The notes beneath the pieces were generated by a model. That model worked only from the letters and a program-made list of their open reading frames with translations, did no database searches and was not told where the DNA came from. From [Eubacterium] eligens ATCC 27750 (GTDB lineage: Bacteria; Bacillota; Clostridia; Lachnospirales; Lachnospiraceae), in NCBI RefSeq assembly GCF_000146185.1, contig NC_012778.1:1929001-1993000 (forward strand): DNA of 64,000 bases, in the 5' to 3' direction. A program made the translations under genes and the position numbers. How positions within the stretch are numbered: position 1 is the first letter of the stretch; each line of letters opens with the position of its first letter. Shown one piece after another: positions 1-9,563 of the stretch.

Positions 1-35
1 TTAGTCCTGCCCTTGTGCAAATACAACATACAGCA

Positions 36-2150
36 TCACCACTTCATCTTATGAAGAACCACAGCTGAAGTCTTTCTTAATCCAATATCAAGCCAGCCAT
101 TCTGAAGGTGATAACCAAGCCTGTCTGTACTGTATCCACCTTCAAATGTAACTAACAGCTGCTCAACATCATCATCAAAACCAAGACCAACTTCCCATGC
201 AGGAATTCTGGCTCTCACCTCATCATCGTTATTATTAACAATAATGATTGCAGCGTCATCACTTGTAAACCTTCCATATGCAACAACATTATATGCTGAA
301 TACAGTGACTTATATGAGCCTTTTCTTAATACATCATTCTCTTTATGCATCTTTATTGCAGTCCTATGGAAATCAATCAGTTCCGTATCCTCATGTCCCC
401 ATGGATAAGTTCTTCTGTTATCAGGATCAGTGAATCCACACACACCTGCTTCATCGCCATAATATACAGTAGGCGCACCTGGTAATGTCATCTGCATAAC
501 AACAGCCTCTTTAAACACTGCCTTGTTGACATTATTATTGGCAGCCTCCGGTCCCAGTGTATTAGTTCTTCCAACGGTCCTGTTAGTTCTTGTTAAAAAC
601 CTTGAATGATCATGATTAGACAGTTCATTCATAGATATTGCAACACTCTGTCCGCCCATTCTTGCCATATTATGATGCATGGCACCAAAGAAATAGTCTG
701 GGTTACCGTATGAGTCAGGTCTTGCCTCATCACTGTGCTTTTCCATTCCTGTAAGGAACCATGTAACAGGCTCCATAAAAGCATCATAATTCATAATGGT
801 ATCCCATTCATCACCCTGCAGCCATTCATATGAATCACCATAATGTTCTGCAAGAATAATAGCATCAGGATTAGCCTTCTTAACCTCTTCCCGGAATCTC
901 TTCCAGAAATAATGGTTATATTCAGGACTGTAGCCTAAGTCAGCCGCCACATCAAGTCTCCATCCATCAACATTATAAGGCGCAGAAACCCATTTCCTGC
1001 CGATAGATAGAATATATTCTTCAAGCTCTTTAGAGCCCTCATAATTAAGCTTAGGAAGTGTATCATGTCCCCACCAGCCGTCATACGAATTATTATCAGG
1101 CCACTGGTTTGAATAAAACTTAAAGAAATTGTGGTATGGACTTTCATACCTTTCATAAGCTCCCGGTGCATATTCATCTGCACTGTCCCTGTAAATGTGT
1201 TCCTTATCCAGCCACTTGTTGAATGAACCACAGTGGTTAAACACTCCATCTATAATAACCTTCATGCCTCTTGAATGAATTTCCTGCACAACCTTTGCAA
1301 AAAAATCATTGCTAGCCTCAAGGTTCGACTTTCTTGTAACTCTGCTAATATATCTCGTCGCATGGGTATTATCAGTGTCACCCTCTCTCAGCACTTCTCC
1401 TTCATCGTCCACAATTACGCCAAAATGTGGGTCAATATAGTCATAGTCCTGTATATCATACTTATGATTAGAAGGCGATACAAATAACGGATTAAAATAT
1501 ATAACCTCAACTCCTAATTCCTGTAAATAATCAAGCTTATCAAGCACACCCTTAAGGTCGCCTCCATAAAACTCTCTTATTCCCATCTGTGCAGGATACT
1601 TATTCCAGTCCTTAACCTGACAGACATGCTCTCCTATATAGTTATATTCATCATCAAGAACATCATTGCTTTTATCACCATTGCAGAACCTGTCAACAAA
1701 TATCTGGTACATAACAGCACCCTTTGCCCATGCAGGTGTCTTAAAACCTGGTGTAATCTGGAAATTATAATACGGATTAAGCTCTTTAATCGCCCCAATC
1801 TGATTGTAATAACACACCGTTCTGCCAAGCTCTACCTTAAAATAATAATATATTTTGTCAGTTCCGACATTAATCTTAGCTTCATAATAATCGAACAGGC
1901 TCTCTGATCTTACTCTTGTCATAACACGTTCAACATTATCCACAACCAGATATGCTTTATCAACATTATATCTTCCAGTACGCAGTCTTATAGTCACCTC
2001 ATCACCCGGCTCTGGCTCTGCCGGATTTCTGTAATCACTTGTAACATCCGAAAACAACGCTCTTGGGTGTAGCGTTGGTCTTGCACTGCACATATAAAAA
2101 AGTCTTTTTTCCCAGGCAGCTAAGTTTCCCATTTCCCCGGTTATTCTCAT
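36..2150 (-). CDS. GH13 alpha-glucanase, neopullulanase/cyclomaltodextrinase-like, cytoplasmic
   Basis: A 704-residue glycoside hydrolase family 13 enzyme that would hydrolyse alpha-1,4 (perhaps also alpha-1,6) linkages in maltodextrins or glycogen-type glucans. Residues 1-135 form a beta-rich N-terminal domain like that of neopullulanases; the catalytic barrel starts near AVMYQIFVDRF (145-155). All four GH13 regions are visible: DGVFNH at 301-306, GWRLD at 396-400 with nucleophile D400, AEHYGD with acid/base E435, and SNHDHSR with D514. There is no signal peptide, so it acts inside the cell. The start follows AAGGAGG at good spacing. It is monocistronic as far as the window shows. The subfamily and exact linkage preference cannot be fixed by eye. 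Confidence 0.9.
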   Translation of the reverse strand: MRITGEMGNLAAWEKRLFYMCSARPTLHPRALFSDVTSDYRNPAEPEPGDEVTIRLRTGRYNVDKAYLVVDNVERVMTRVRSESLFDYYEAKINVGTDKIYYYFKVELGRTVCYYNQIGAIKELNPYYNFQITPGFKTPAWAKGAVMYQIFVDRFCNGDKSNDVLDDEYNYIGEHVCQVKDWNKYPAQMGIREFYGGDLKGVLDKLDYLQELGVEVIYFNPLFVSPSNHKYDIQDYDYIDPHFGVIVDDEGEVLREGDTDNTHATRYISRVTRKSNLEASNDFFAKVVQEIHSRGMKVIIDGVFNHCGSFNKWLDKEHIYRDSADEYAPGAYERYESPYHNFFKFYSNQWPDNNSYDGWWGHDTLPKLNYEGSKELEEYILSIGRKWVSAPYNVDGWRLDVAADLGYSPEYNHYFWKRFREEVKKANPDAIILAEHYGDSYEWLQGDEWDTIMNYDAFMEPVTWFLTGMEKHSDEARPDSYGNPDYFFGAMHHNMARMGGQSVAISMNELSNHDHSRFLTRTNRTVGRTNTLGPEAANNNVNKAVFKEAVVMQMTLPGAPTVYYGDEAGVCGFTDPDNRRTYPWGHEDTELIDFHRTAIKMHKENDVLRKGSYKSLYSAYNVVAYGRFTSDDAAIIIVNNNDDEVRARIPAWEVGLGFDDDVEQLLVTFEGGYSTDRLGYHLQNGWLDIGLRKTSAVVLHKMKW

Positions 2151-2180
2151 AGAGAATCCTCCTTAGCATATACTATTCTG

Positions 2181-2209
2181 ATTTTATATCTAAAAGTACA
2201 TTTTAGCAA
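2181..2209 (-). promoter_or_regulatory. Candidate sigma-A promoter of the GH13 gene
   Basis: On the minus strand TTGCTA (2209-2204) and TAAAAT (2186-2181) are separated by 17 bp and lie just upstream of the AAGGAGG ribosome site of the glucanase gene. The -35 is imperfect. Confidence 0.45.
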
Positions 2210-2231
2210 GTGAAAAGGATTTTTAAACAGC

Positions 2232-2263
2232 AAAAAAGGCAGCCATGGGGTGACTGCCTTTTT
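2232..2263 (-). terminator. Rho-independent terminator downstream of ftsH
   Basis: AAAAAGGCAG and CTGCCTTTTT pair around an 11-nt loop, with A and T runs on both sides, so the hairpin can work in either direction. It lies about 140 bp after the ftsH stop, in the gap before the GH13 gene. The rest of 2264-2406 is AT-rich and shows no gene. Confidence 0.75.
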
Positions 2264-2406
2264 CAGAGAAGGTATTTCTTTTCGATAAGCATTACTGCTT
2301 TATCTATAATGTATTGGGGGTTTTTACATTAATTATAATATCTTATTTCCCACAATAAGTGTTCACAAACATCACTAAATTTATTCAAAAAAATTGTGCA
2401 TATTTA

Positions 2407-4278
2407 CTATGCAATTGTTGTTCCCATAATACCATCATCATCTGTACCGCTTCCATTATCAAAAAGCGCTTCAAATTCTTCTCTCGTTACCTTTTCTTTT
2501 TCAAGAAGAAGTTCTGAACTCTTCTCTAATACATCCATATGCTCAGATATTATCTTCTTAGCCTGTGCATAACAGTCATCAATAATGTTCTTAACCTCTT
2601 CATCAATGGCTGTAGCAATATCCTCGCCATATGGTCTTGTATGTGCAAGGTCTCTTCCAATGAATACCTCATCTTCATCACTGCTTGCATAATTGATAAG
2701 ACCAAGTCTGTCAGAGAAGCCATACTTGGTAACCATATCTCTTGCTGTCGCAGTTGCCTGCTTGATATCCTGTGACGCACCTGTTGTAATATCATCAAAT
2801 ATCAGCTCCTCAGCAACTCGTCCACCAAGACTTACAATGATATTCTGTAACATCTTGCCCTTGGTATTAAACATCTCATCCTTCTCAGGAAGTGGCATTG
2901 TGTATCCCGCTGCTCCCATTCCGGTTGGAATAATAGAGATAGTGTGTACAGGTCCGACATCAGGGAGTACATGGAAAAGAATTGCATGTCCTGACTCATG
3001 ATATGCAGTAATCTTCTTTTCTTTCTCTGATATAATCTTGCTTCTCTTCTCAACACCGATACCAACTTTTACAAATGCATAGTTGACATCCGCATTAGTA
3101 ATGAACTTTCTCTTGCTCTTAGCCGCATTAATGGCAGCTTCATTAAGAATATTCTCAAGGTCCGCACCTGTAAAGCCTGCTGTAGTTCTTGCAAGGCTAT
3201 CAAGGTCAACATCATCACCTAAAGGCTTCTTGGCTGCATGAACATTAAGAATCTCAAGACGTCCTCTTACATCAGGTCTTCCTACTACTACCTTTCTGTC
3301 GAAACGACCCGGTCTTAATATAGCAGGATCAAGAATATCAACTCTGTTAGTAGCCGCCATAACGATAATTCCTTCATTAACTCCGAAACCATCCATCTCT
3401 ACGAGCATCTGGTTAAGAGTCTGCTCTCTCTCATCATGTCCGCCACCCATGCCGGTTCCTCTTCGTCTTGCAACGGCATCAATCTCATCAATAAATATGA
3501 TACAAGGTGCATTCTTCTTAGCTTCCTCAAACATATCCCTTACTCTTGATGCACCGACACCAACGAACATCTCAACAAAATCAGAACCTGATATGCTAAA
3601 GAAAGGTACTCCTGCCTCACCGGCTACAGCCTTTGCAAGTAAAGTCTTACCTGTTCCCGGAGGGCCTGTAAGAATAACTCCCTTAGGAATTCTCGCTCCA
3701 AGGTTAGTGTACTTTACAGGATCTTTAAGGAAATCAACGATTTCTTCAAGTTCTTCTTTCTCTTCATTAAGTCCTGCCACATCCTTGAATGTAACCTTAT
3801 TGGCATCACCACTTATCATTCTTGCACGGCTCTTACCAAAATTCATCATCTTGGCATTACCGCCACCGCCAGCCTGTCTAGTCATCATCAGCATAAGTGC
3901 TACAACAACGATAAGACACATACCAAATGGCAGAATAGTTGTCATCCATACACTGTCTCTTTTAACATCCCTTACAGTATATGTAATATTTTTATCATCA
4001 AGCTTTTCCTGTACAGAAACAACATCAGATACATTAAGAGTATCCCTGCTTCCATCAGTAAATGTAATTGTAAGTGTACCTGTTGGGACTTCTGCATTCT
4101 GACTTATAACAACATCTGTAATCCTGCCGCTCTTTAAATCAGATTCAAAATCCTTATACTTATAATTACTTGTTCTCTGGCTCATCTGTGCGATAACAGC
4201 CCAGACAATACCAATTATAATAATCATGAAGAAAATGCTTCCAAATCCTCCAGACCTTTTTTTCTTAGTATCCATCAC
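2407..4278 (-). CDS. ftsH: ATP-dependent zinc metalloprotease FtsH
   Basis: Membrane-anchored AAA+ protease that degrades misfolded or regulated membrane and cytosolic proteins. Transmembrane segments lie at about 14-31 and 112-133 and flank a short extracytoplasmic domain. The AAA domain has Walker A GPPGTGKT (205-212), Walker [10 protein letters not shown] (259-267) and the second region of homology with NRPD-like NRVD and LRPGRFDR. The zinc site is HESGH (427-431). The length, 623 residues, is normal. The start may be the second Met. It is the last gene of the tilS-hpt-ftsH run, 14 bp after hpt, a classic Firmicute arrangement. Confidence 0.98.
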   Translation of the reverse strand: MMDTKKKRSGGFGSIFFMIIIIGIVWAVIAQMSQRTSNYKYKDFESDLKSGRITDVVISQNAEVPTGTLTITFTDGSRDTLNVSDVVSVQEKLDDKNITYTVRDVKRDSVWMTTILPFGMCLIVVVALMLMMTRQAGGGGNAKMMNFGKSRARMISGDANKVTFKDVAGLNEEKEELEEIVDFLKDPVKYTNLGARIPKGVILTGPPGTGKTLLAKAVAGEAGVPFFSISGSDFVEMFVGVGASRVRDMFEEAKKNAPCIIFIDEIDAVARRRGTGMGGGHDEREQTLNQMLVEMDGFGVNEGIIVMAATNRVDILDPAILRPGRFDRKVVVGRPDVRGRLEILNVHAAKKPLGDDVDLDSLARTTAGFTGADLENILNEAAINAAKSKRKFITNADVNYAFVKVGIGVEKRSKIISEKEKKITAYHESGHAILFHVLPDVGPVHTISIIPTGMGAAGYTMPLPEKDEMFNTKGKMLQNIIVSLGGRVAEELIFDDITTGASQDIKQATATARDMVTKYGFSDRLGLINYASSDEDEVFIGRDLAHTRPYGEDIATAIDEEVKNIIDDCYAQAKKIISEHMDVLEKSSELLLEKEKVTREEFEALFDNGSGTDDDGIMGTTIA

Positions 4279-4292
4279 TTCCTCCTTATTAA

Positions 4293-4829
4293 TTATGCCT
4301 CTTCGTCAAGGTGTAAAACTCCTACAAAAGGAAGGTTTCTATAGCTCTGGTCATAATCAAGTCCATAACCGACAACAAATTCATCAGGAATGTTAAAGCC
4401 ATTATACTTAACATCCACCTCAACCTCTCTTCTTTCAGGCTTATCAAGCAGAGTACATATACATATATCTGCCGGCTTTCTCTCCTCTAACATAGGCATA
4501 AGTCTTGCAAGAGTATTACCCGAATCGATAATATCCTCAATAACAATTACATGCTCTCCCTCAATGCTCTCATCAAGGTCCTTCTTAATCTTAATCTGAC
4601 CGCTTGATGATGTCCCGCTTCCATAACTTGATACCTGCATAAAATCAAACTTAACAGGTACAGTAATTCTCTTGGCAAGCTCGCATGTAAATATAATACT
4701 TCCCTTAAGAATACAGATAAGTTTAACCTCCTTACCCTCATAGTCTTTACTTATCTGCTCTCCAAGCTGTGCAATCCTTTCATTCAGCTTTTCCTCAGAT
4801 ATAAGGACACTGATAAATGGTTCTTTCAT
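4293..4829 (-). CDS. hpt: Hypoxanthine phosphoribosyltransferase
   Basis: Purine salvage enzyme transferring the phosphoribosyl group of PRPP to hypoxanthine or guanine. The 178-residue length is typical. The PRPP-binding motif VIVIEDIIDSGNTL is intact, and the C-terminal VVGYGLDYDQSYRNLPFVG is the family signature for base recognition. It sits between tilS (33 bp upstream) and ftsH (14 bp downstream), the same order as in Bacillus and many Clostridia. No gene-specific promoter is obvious, so it is probably co-transcribed with its neighbours. Confidence 0.97.
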   Translation of the reverse strand: MKEPFISVLISEEKLNERIAQLGEQISKDYEGKEVKLICILKGSIIFTCELAKRITVPVKFDFMQVSSYGSGTSSSGQIKIKKDLDESIEGEHVIVIEDIIDSGNTLARLMPMLEERKPADICICTLLDKPERREVEVDVKYNGFNIPDEFVVGYGLDYDQSYRNLPFVGVLHLDEEA

Positions 4830-4862
4830 CGTTTCTCTCCTTTGTCAATCTTAATATTCACT

Positions 4863-6323
4863 CTATTGTATAGTTATATCCAGCACATTCCTTGTTTCAT
4901 CATCGATCAGGGCGCACTCACTTCTTCTTACCCCGACAGCCCATAAAACTCCCGAATCATCAGAAACAACAAGCACATTATCTCTCATATCGGCAGGTAC
5001 TTTACGGTCAATGAATTCTTTTTTCAGCTTGCGCCATGTTCCCGCCCTGTTCACAACAATCCTGTCGCCGTCAGTACGGTGTCTTATGCAGAGCTTTCCT
5101 TGTATTTTATCATAATCAAAGGATTTCGCATAGCAACTATTAGCGTAATTTCTTTTTTTTTCATAATTAGAATGAAGTGAAATTACAATATGCACCTTTC
5201 TTAATTCCGTCTTGCCATCATTATTATAATAAATGTTTTCTTCTATGGTAATATTTTCACCTGAATTAAGTCTTTTAAGCTCCTGCGGCGTAAGTACATG
5301 TATGAGGTCCGAAGAAACCTGTGTCCGAGATTCCACATTTTTCCTTCTTATTGTGATATCCTCATACCCTTTTACCGCACACAGTCCATAACATATATCT
5401 GCACTGCTGCCAACCTGTTTTCGTATAAGCTCATCTACAGCATTCACATGAACCTTATATATATCCTTTGCTGTCTGTGTAAGTGCATGTACTGCCTTGT
5501 AGATAACTCTCTTTCTTATGACCTCATGAAGTCCTGCAAACTCCTCCCCATAAAGCCTTAAAACCACCGTATCTCCCACATATACATGCTTATCATAAGC
5601 CTTTTTGGCCTCTGCCTCAATAAAATCAAAATTCTTCTGCAGCTCCTCTGCTGCATCAGCAATATTTTCAACAGTGTGTGCATTAACCTTTTCTGTCATG
5701 TACGGAATAACAACATTTCTTAAAGAATTACGCGTATAATCATTGCACAGATTCGTTGCATCAGTAACATATGGCTGGTTAAAGTCTTTAAGTACTTCTT
5801 CAACCTCTGCTCTTGTCACTGAAAGCAGAGGTCTTATAATATTATCCCTTACCGGTCTGATTCCACCTATTCCTTTAAGTGAAGTTCCTCGGGAAAGATT
5901 CATAAGAACCGTTTCTGCCTGGTCATTCATATGGTGTGCAACCGCAATCCTTGCATTACGCCCTTTACATGCCTCATTGAATATACGGTACCGTTCTTTC
6001 CTTCCTGCTTCCTCAACACTCATTCCAAGCTGCTTTGCAAGCCCGGCGGCATCTATATGATATGCCATGAATTCAACACCCATGCGTTCACACAAGGCTC
6101 TGGCAAACTCCTCATCATCTCCTGCCTCCTGCCTTATGCCATGATTGACATGCACCGCACATAACTCTGTCTGTAGACGCCTCCTCTCAATATACCCCTT
6201 AAGCACCATAAGCAGACATACAGAATCCGCGCCGCCTGAAAGACCGACAACCACTCTTTCGCAGTCCGTAAGCATATTATTCTGTTCAATATATCTGTAA
6301 ATCTTATCTATAATTTCATTCAT
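4863..6323 (-). CDS. tilS: tRNA(Ile)-lysidine synthetase TilS
   Basis: Modifies C34 of the tRNA-Ile CAU anticodon to lysidine, changing the codon read from AUG to AUA. The N-terminal N-type ATP pyrophosphatase has the P-loop GLSGGADS at about 28-35 and the downstream AHHMNDQAETVLMNLSRG segment. The C-terminal substrate-binding domain (about 390-486) contains the RTDGDRI and WRKLKKEFIDRKVP motifs of the family. At 486 residues it is full length. It lies between the SpoIIE-type gene (12 bp) and hpt (33 bp), within one likely transcript. Confidence 0.96.
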   Translation of the reverse strand: MNEIIDKIYRYIEQNNMLTDCERVVVGLSGGADSVCLLMVLKGYIERRRLQTELCAVHVNHGIRQEAGDDEEFARALCERMGVEFMAYHIDAAGLAKQLGMSVEEAGRKERYRIFNEACKGRNARIAVAHHMNDQAETVLMNLSRGTSLKGIGGIRPVRDNIIRPLLSVTRAEVEEVLKDFNQPYVTDATNLCNDYTRNSLRNVVIPYMTEKVNAHTVENIADAAEELQKNFDFIEAEAKKAYDKHVYVGDTVVLRLYGEEFAGLHEVIRKRVIYKAVHALTQTAKDIYKVHVNAVDELIRKQVGSSADICYGLCAVKGYEDITIRRKNVESRTQVSSDLIHVLTPQELKRLNSGENITIEENIYYNNDGKTELRKVHIVISLHSNYEKKRNYANSCYAKSFDYDKIQGKLCIRHRTDGDRIVVNRAGTWRKLKKEFIDRKVPADMRDNVLVVSDDSGVLWAVGVRRSECALIDDETRNVLDITIQ

Positions 6324-6335
6324 GCAAGAATTATA

Positions 6336-7448
6336 TTATACGTTCACATAAGTGTCAAACACTCCCAGTACCATAACTGTACAGTCATCAAAAGCCTCCA
6401 TATTATGATTCTTGAGCGACTCCTCAAGAATCTTTTTTGCAATACCTGCCGGCTTCTTTACATTTATATTATTAATAATCTCCACCATCTGTTCCTCCTT
6501 ATTAATTCCAGACAGATTATCAAGCACACCATCACTTATCATTATAATATAATTACCATCATAAAGCTTTTTAGTCGTACAATCGTAGTCCACCTGCTCT
6601 AACACTCCCATCGGAAGCGTTGTTGACTTAATAATCTCAACCCAGTTTTCTCTTTTTATAAATGTGGATACCGCTCCAAGTTTAATACAGTTAATAACTC
6701 CCGCCTGACAGTCAATAATACTCATATCCATAGTTACCGGATTGTTAAATGTAGTTCCCGCAATATACGCAGAATTAATAAGATCAATCGCTGTCTTTTC
6801 CTCGAATCCCGCTTCAATGCAGTTTTCCATAAGCTCAATCACCATGCGGCTCTCTGCAAATGCCCTTTTACCACTTCCACAGCCATCTGCAATTGCTGCA
6901 ACCATTTTCCCACAGTTCAGCTTCTTTAGCAGGAAGTTATCCCCACTTGTATTCTCTTCCTCTTTACATTTTCTCGCCATACCTGAAAGAATCCTGAAAC
7001 GATTCTCCTGATAGAACACATACTGGTCCGGTTCTTCATTTATAATCACCCTGTTGTCCTGATTAGAAAAGAATTTTGCCTTAAATACACTGCTCACCGT
7101 TTCTCTTAATACACGCTCAGACACACACCCCTTCATAAATGTTTTCGCAGTTACAAGTATCTCGCGCCTCTTTCCGTCAACCAGTTTTACATCCTTAACA
7201 GATATCCCCATTGCCATACATTTACGCTCAAATTCCCTGCGCTCCTGTTTATCCGGCGCTTTAGCATCAAGATTCATTGCAACACATTCCTCTAATATAT
7301 CTGCAGCCAGAATCAATTGTCTTTTAAACCCCGTCTGCTTCTGATTAGTTTCTCCATATGCATCTCCAAGATTTCTGAATGTTCTGGCTGTTTCCTGCAG
7401 ACGGTTAATAGTATAAGTATATCCGGCATCTTTATATGTATTTTTCAT
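6336..7448 (-). CDS. spoIIE: SpoIIE-type PP2C phosphatase lacking the membrane domain
   Basis: The C-terminal half (about 170-365) is a SpoIIE/PP2C serine phosphatase domain with IADGCGSGKRA, IIMISDGVLDNL and FDDCTVMVLG carrying the metal-binding aspartates. In sporulating Firmicutes SpoIIE dephosphorylates SpoIIAA and so activates sigma-F. Classical SpoIIE has about 800 residues with a roughly ten-helix N-terminal membrane region; this protein has 370 and no membrane segment. Residues 1-165 resemble part of the cytoplasmic regulatory region. An in-frame TGA lies directly before the ATG, and the 125-bp upstream gap holds a terminator, so nothing suggests a simple frameshift. Position next to tilS is standard for spoIIE. 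Whether it still works in sporulation is unknown. Confidence 0.8.
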   Translation of the reverse strand: MKNTYKDAGYTYTINRLQETARTFRNLGDAYGETNQKQTGFKRQLILAADILEECVAMNLDAKAPDKQERREFERKCMAMGISVKDVKLVDGKRREILVTAKTFMKGCVSERVLRETVSSVFKAKFFSNQDNRVIINEEPDQYVFYQENRFRILSGMARKCKEEENTSGDNFLLKKLNCGKMVAAIADGCGSGKRAFAESRMVIELMENCIEAGFEEKTAIDLINSAYIAGTTFNNPVTMDMSIIDCQAGVINCIKLGAVSTFIKRENWVEIIKSTTLPMGVLEQVDYDCTTKKLYDGNYIIMISDGVLDNLSGINKEEQMVEIINNINVKKPAGIAKKILEESLKNHNMEAFDDCTVMVLGVFDTYVNV

Positions 7449-7510
7449 TCATATCCACTTCCTTTCCGGCACTACACCAATGTGAAGTATATATGACTGC
7501 TTATAAATAA

Positions 7511-7559
7511 AATGTCGAAGCATGAAAGATTCAAAGAAATCTTCCAGCTCCGACATAAT
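7511..7559 (-). terminator. Terminator-like hairpin between divIC and spoIIE
   Basis: On the minus strand ATGTCG...GAAGATT pairs with AATCTTTC...CGACAT, followed by TTTTATTT. The stem has small internal loops. It would end or attenuate the spoVT/S4/yabPQ/divIC transcript before spoIIE. Confidence 0.55.
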
Positions 7560-7573
7560 ATTTGGTATGAATT

Positions 7574-7903
7574 TTACTTGTTATTAGGCTTAAACACCAG
7601 TTCGTCAGGATATATAAGCCCGAATTTATTCTTGGCAATCTCCTCAACGAACTTCTTTGTCTTGACATACTTCTCATATTCAGACAATTCATCACTTCTT
7701 TTATTCTCGTCATCAATCTTGGATTGTAACTCTGTAATCTGAGCCTGATAATCAGCATTCTTTTCTTCAAGTCCTGCCTTGCCTCTCCACAGAACAACGC
7801 CAAGTGCCACGACAACAATAATTGCAATAATCATTCCTGCCAGCGTTGACCTTCTCTGCTTCTTAAGCCTTTCTGCACGCTCTCTTCTAGATTCTAATTT
7901 CAT
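7574..7903 (-). CDS. divIC: DivIC/FtsB-family septum formation initiator
   Basis: Small bitopic division protein of 109 residues. A basic cytoplasmic N-terminus (MKLESRRERAERLKKQRR) is followed by one transmembrane segment (about 22-43) and then an external coiled coil (about 45-75) rich in E, K, Q and L. The C-terminal segment AKNKFGLIYPDELVF is the conserved FtsB/DivIC end. It would join FtsL and DivIB in the divisome. It follows yabQ by 7 bp, as in Bacillus subtilis and the Clostridia. Confidence 0.92.
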   Translation of the reverse strand: MKLESRRERAERLKKQRRSTLAGMIIAIIVVVALGVVLWRGKAGLEEKNADYQAQITELQSKIDDENKRSDELSEYEKYVKTKKFVEEIAKNKFGLIYPDELVFKPNNK

Positions 7904-7910
7904 ATATTCC

Positions 7911-8348
7911 TCACCCTTGTGCTTCCTTCTTACCCATATCTTTCCTGCGTTTCATATACATTTTAAGGCTTCTTACTGGTATTGTAATAATACGCACCAC
8001 ATTTTTCAATATAAAACATGCCGGTTTTAGTAAAATTTTTATAATTCTTACTGACCACCTTATATAAAAACTGCTTAAAAACTTAAAATACAGAAATGCC
8101 CCCACAGCAATCCCCATAATTATGAATCCGCGGATAATTCCGTCTGCAACCTTAAAGCACATCACAAATACACTTAATCCGGCATATATTCCATATATAA
8201 TATCTTCCACACTCATAAAAGCAATTGTTTTATGCCGTACAATTCGTCTGAAAGCCCTTATATTATCGTATATCCATGCAAGCAGAACACCATTAAAGAA
8301 GCTTACCACAAGTGCATAAAGCTCCCAATATATAATCTCATTAATCAT
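7911..8348 (-). CDS. yabQ: Spore cortex biosynthesis protein YabQ
   Basis: Membrane protein of 145 residues with an N-terminal helix (about 5-25), a helical hairpin (about 50-90) and a basic C-terminal tail. In sporulating Firmicutes YabQ is a sigma-E product of the outer forespore membrane needed for cortex formation. Identification rests on the FFNGVLLAWIYD start, size and topology, together with its position between yabP and divIC. The yabP stop and yabQ start overlap by four bases (ATGA), suggesting translational coupling. Confidence 0.9.
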   Translation of the reverse strand: MINEIIYWELYALVVSFFNGVLLAWIYDNIRAFRRIVRHKTIAFMSVEDIIYGIYAGLSVFVMCFKVADGIIRGFIIMGIAVGAFLYFKFLSSFYIRWSVRIIKILLKPACFILKNVVRIITIPVRSLKMYMKRRKDMGKKEAQG

Positions 8349-8629
8349 CGAAGAAGCCTGCTCATGAACGAATCCTGCTTATTCTTCATGCCAGCCTCCG
8401 AATAACATACAGAATCCACTCTTCCGTCAAGGTCTAATTCACCCTTCTCGACAGAAAGCCTGTTAACATGCAGTCCTTCCCCTTTGATTGTAATATGCCC
8501 ATAATCAGATTCAAGTACAACCTTAACCGGATCAAATGACACTACATCTGTTATTCCTGTAAAATCAATTCTTTTCCTGTCCTCCATATTCAGCCTGTGT
8601 GGACGCTTCACCCTTACCTTTTCCTCCAT
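8345..8629 (-). CDS. yabP: Sporulation protein YabP
   Basis: A 94-residue YabP-family protein. The core RKRIDFTGITDVVSFD...GHITIKGEGLHVNRLSVEKGELDLDG (split by a short stretch) matches the family, which forms a compact beta domain. YabP partners YabQ in spore envelope development in Bacillus. It overlaps yabQ by four bases and lies 74 bp after the S4 gene. Its retention with yabQ and spoVT implies a sporulation ancestry even if the organism is described as non-sporing. Confidence 0.92.
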   Translation of the reverse strand: MEEKVRVKRPHRLNMEDRKRIDFTGITDVVSFDPVKVVLESDYGHITIKGEGLHVNRLSVEKGELDLDGRVDSVCYSEAGMKNKQDSFMSRLLR

Positions 8630-8703
8630 ATACCCTCCTTATAGACATTCCGTTATATGAGAATATATGCATGACCATAATATATGATTACAGGTACTTT
8701 GAA

Positions 8704-8943
8704 TTAAAGATATTCAAACATTTCCTTTGCTTCTTCTTTCTTAACAGTATCCTTGACATCTGTAACCCTTGCTCTTACATTCTTGTTACCAAACTGGATT
8801 TCAATAATGTCTCCGACTTTAACATCATAAGATGCCTTCACAACCTTGTCATTAACCATTACTCTTCCTGCATCACATGCATCGTTGGCAACAGTCCTTC
8901 TCTTTATAAGTCTTGATACTTTTAAATATTTATCTAATCTCAT
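8704..8943 (-). CDS. rqcP: S4-domain RNA-binding protein (RqcP/YabO/Hsp15 type)
   Basis: A 79-residue protein made almost entirely of an S4 RNA-binding domain (MRLDKYLKVSRLIKRRT...ANDACDAGRVMVNDKVVKASYDVKVGDIIEI, interrupted here). In Bacillus the orthologue RqcP works in ribosome-associated quality control with RqcH, stabilising tRNA on obstructed 50S subunits. Neighbourhood (yabP and yabQ downstream) supports the yabO/rqcP assignment. The upstream neighbour often found here, an HU gene, is absent; spoVT lies there instead. Confidence 0.9.
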   Translation of the reverse strand: MRLDKYLKVSRLIKRRTVANDACDAGRVMVNDKVVKASYDVKVGDIIEIQFGNKNVRARVTDVKDTVKKEEAKEMFEYL

Positions 8944-8967
8944 GTTCTTCTCCTTAATCTTCTCTTT

Positions 8968-9510
8968 CTACGACTCCATATGCTTTCCTAAAAAGTTAGC
9001 TGCCGTCTTTACCATTTTCTTTTCATTATCTGTAAACTTTGGCTTCATGTCAATAGACATCATAAGCACAGTACCTAAAACATCTCCCTGACATATTATC
9101 GGATACATAATTTCCTGCTTAAACTGCGCCTCATCAGTGACTTTCACAAATCCATCCTCTCCTTCACCTGCAGCAATGGTACATCTTCCCTCCATTGCCT
9201 GATTAAGCTCCTTTGTGACAGGCTTATTCATCAGATTCTTCTTATCGTCACCTGATGCAGCAATAACCTGTTCCCTGTCAGTTATACATACTGTCATTCC
9301 GGTCGCATCCGACAGTGATTCTGCATATTTTCCTGCAAATGTGCTAATATCTCCTATCGGTGAATATTTTTTCAGAATAATCTGCCCCTCAGCATCCGTA
9401 AATATCTCCATCGGGTCAGTTTCCCTTATATGAAGTGTCCTTCTTATCTCCTTTGGAATGACAATTCTGCCTAAATCATCTATCCTTCTTACAATTCCTG
9501 TGGCTTTCAT
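8968..9510 (-). CDS. spoVT: Stage V sporulation protein T (AbrB-GAF regulator)
   Basis: DNA-binding regulator of 180 residues. The N-terminal SpoVT-AbrB swapped-hairpin domain (about 1-50: MKATGIVRRIDDLGRIVIPK, then EIRRTLHI) is followed by a GAF-like ligand domain (about 55-178). This two-domain layout is diagnostic of SpoVT, which tunes forespore sigma-G genes in Bacillus. It starts after GGGAGG. The promoter upstream matches the sigma-G consensus (separate entry), so its own control looks sporulation-type. It is followed at 24 bp by the S4 gene and could be read through into the yabP operon. Confidence 0.95.
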   Translation of the reverse strand: MKATGIVRRIDDLGRIVIPKEIRRTLHIRETDPMEIFTDAEGQIILKKYSPIGDISTFAGKYAESLSDATGMTVCITDREQVIAASGDDKKNLMNKPVTKELNQAMEGRCTIAAGEGEDGFVKVTDEAQFKQEIMYPIICQGDVLGTVLMMSIDMKPKFTDNEKKMVKTAANFLGKHMES

Positions 9511-9563
9511 ATTAATAATTCCTCCCGATTCTTACATACTTTCCATAATTTATAATGTATGGG

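Noticed and set aside
1..38. Eleven-codon frame overlapping the GH13 stop as TGATG
   Set aside because: Too short, no ribosome site of its own, and cut by the edge; probably chance.
3449..4102. Long plus-strand reading frame (217 codons) antisense to ftsH
   Set aside because: It lies wholly inside a certain ftsH, has no ribosome site, and its product is a composition shadow.
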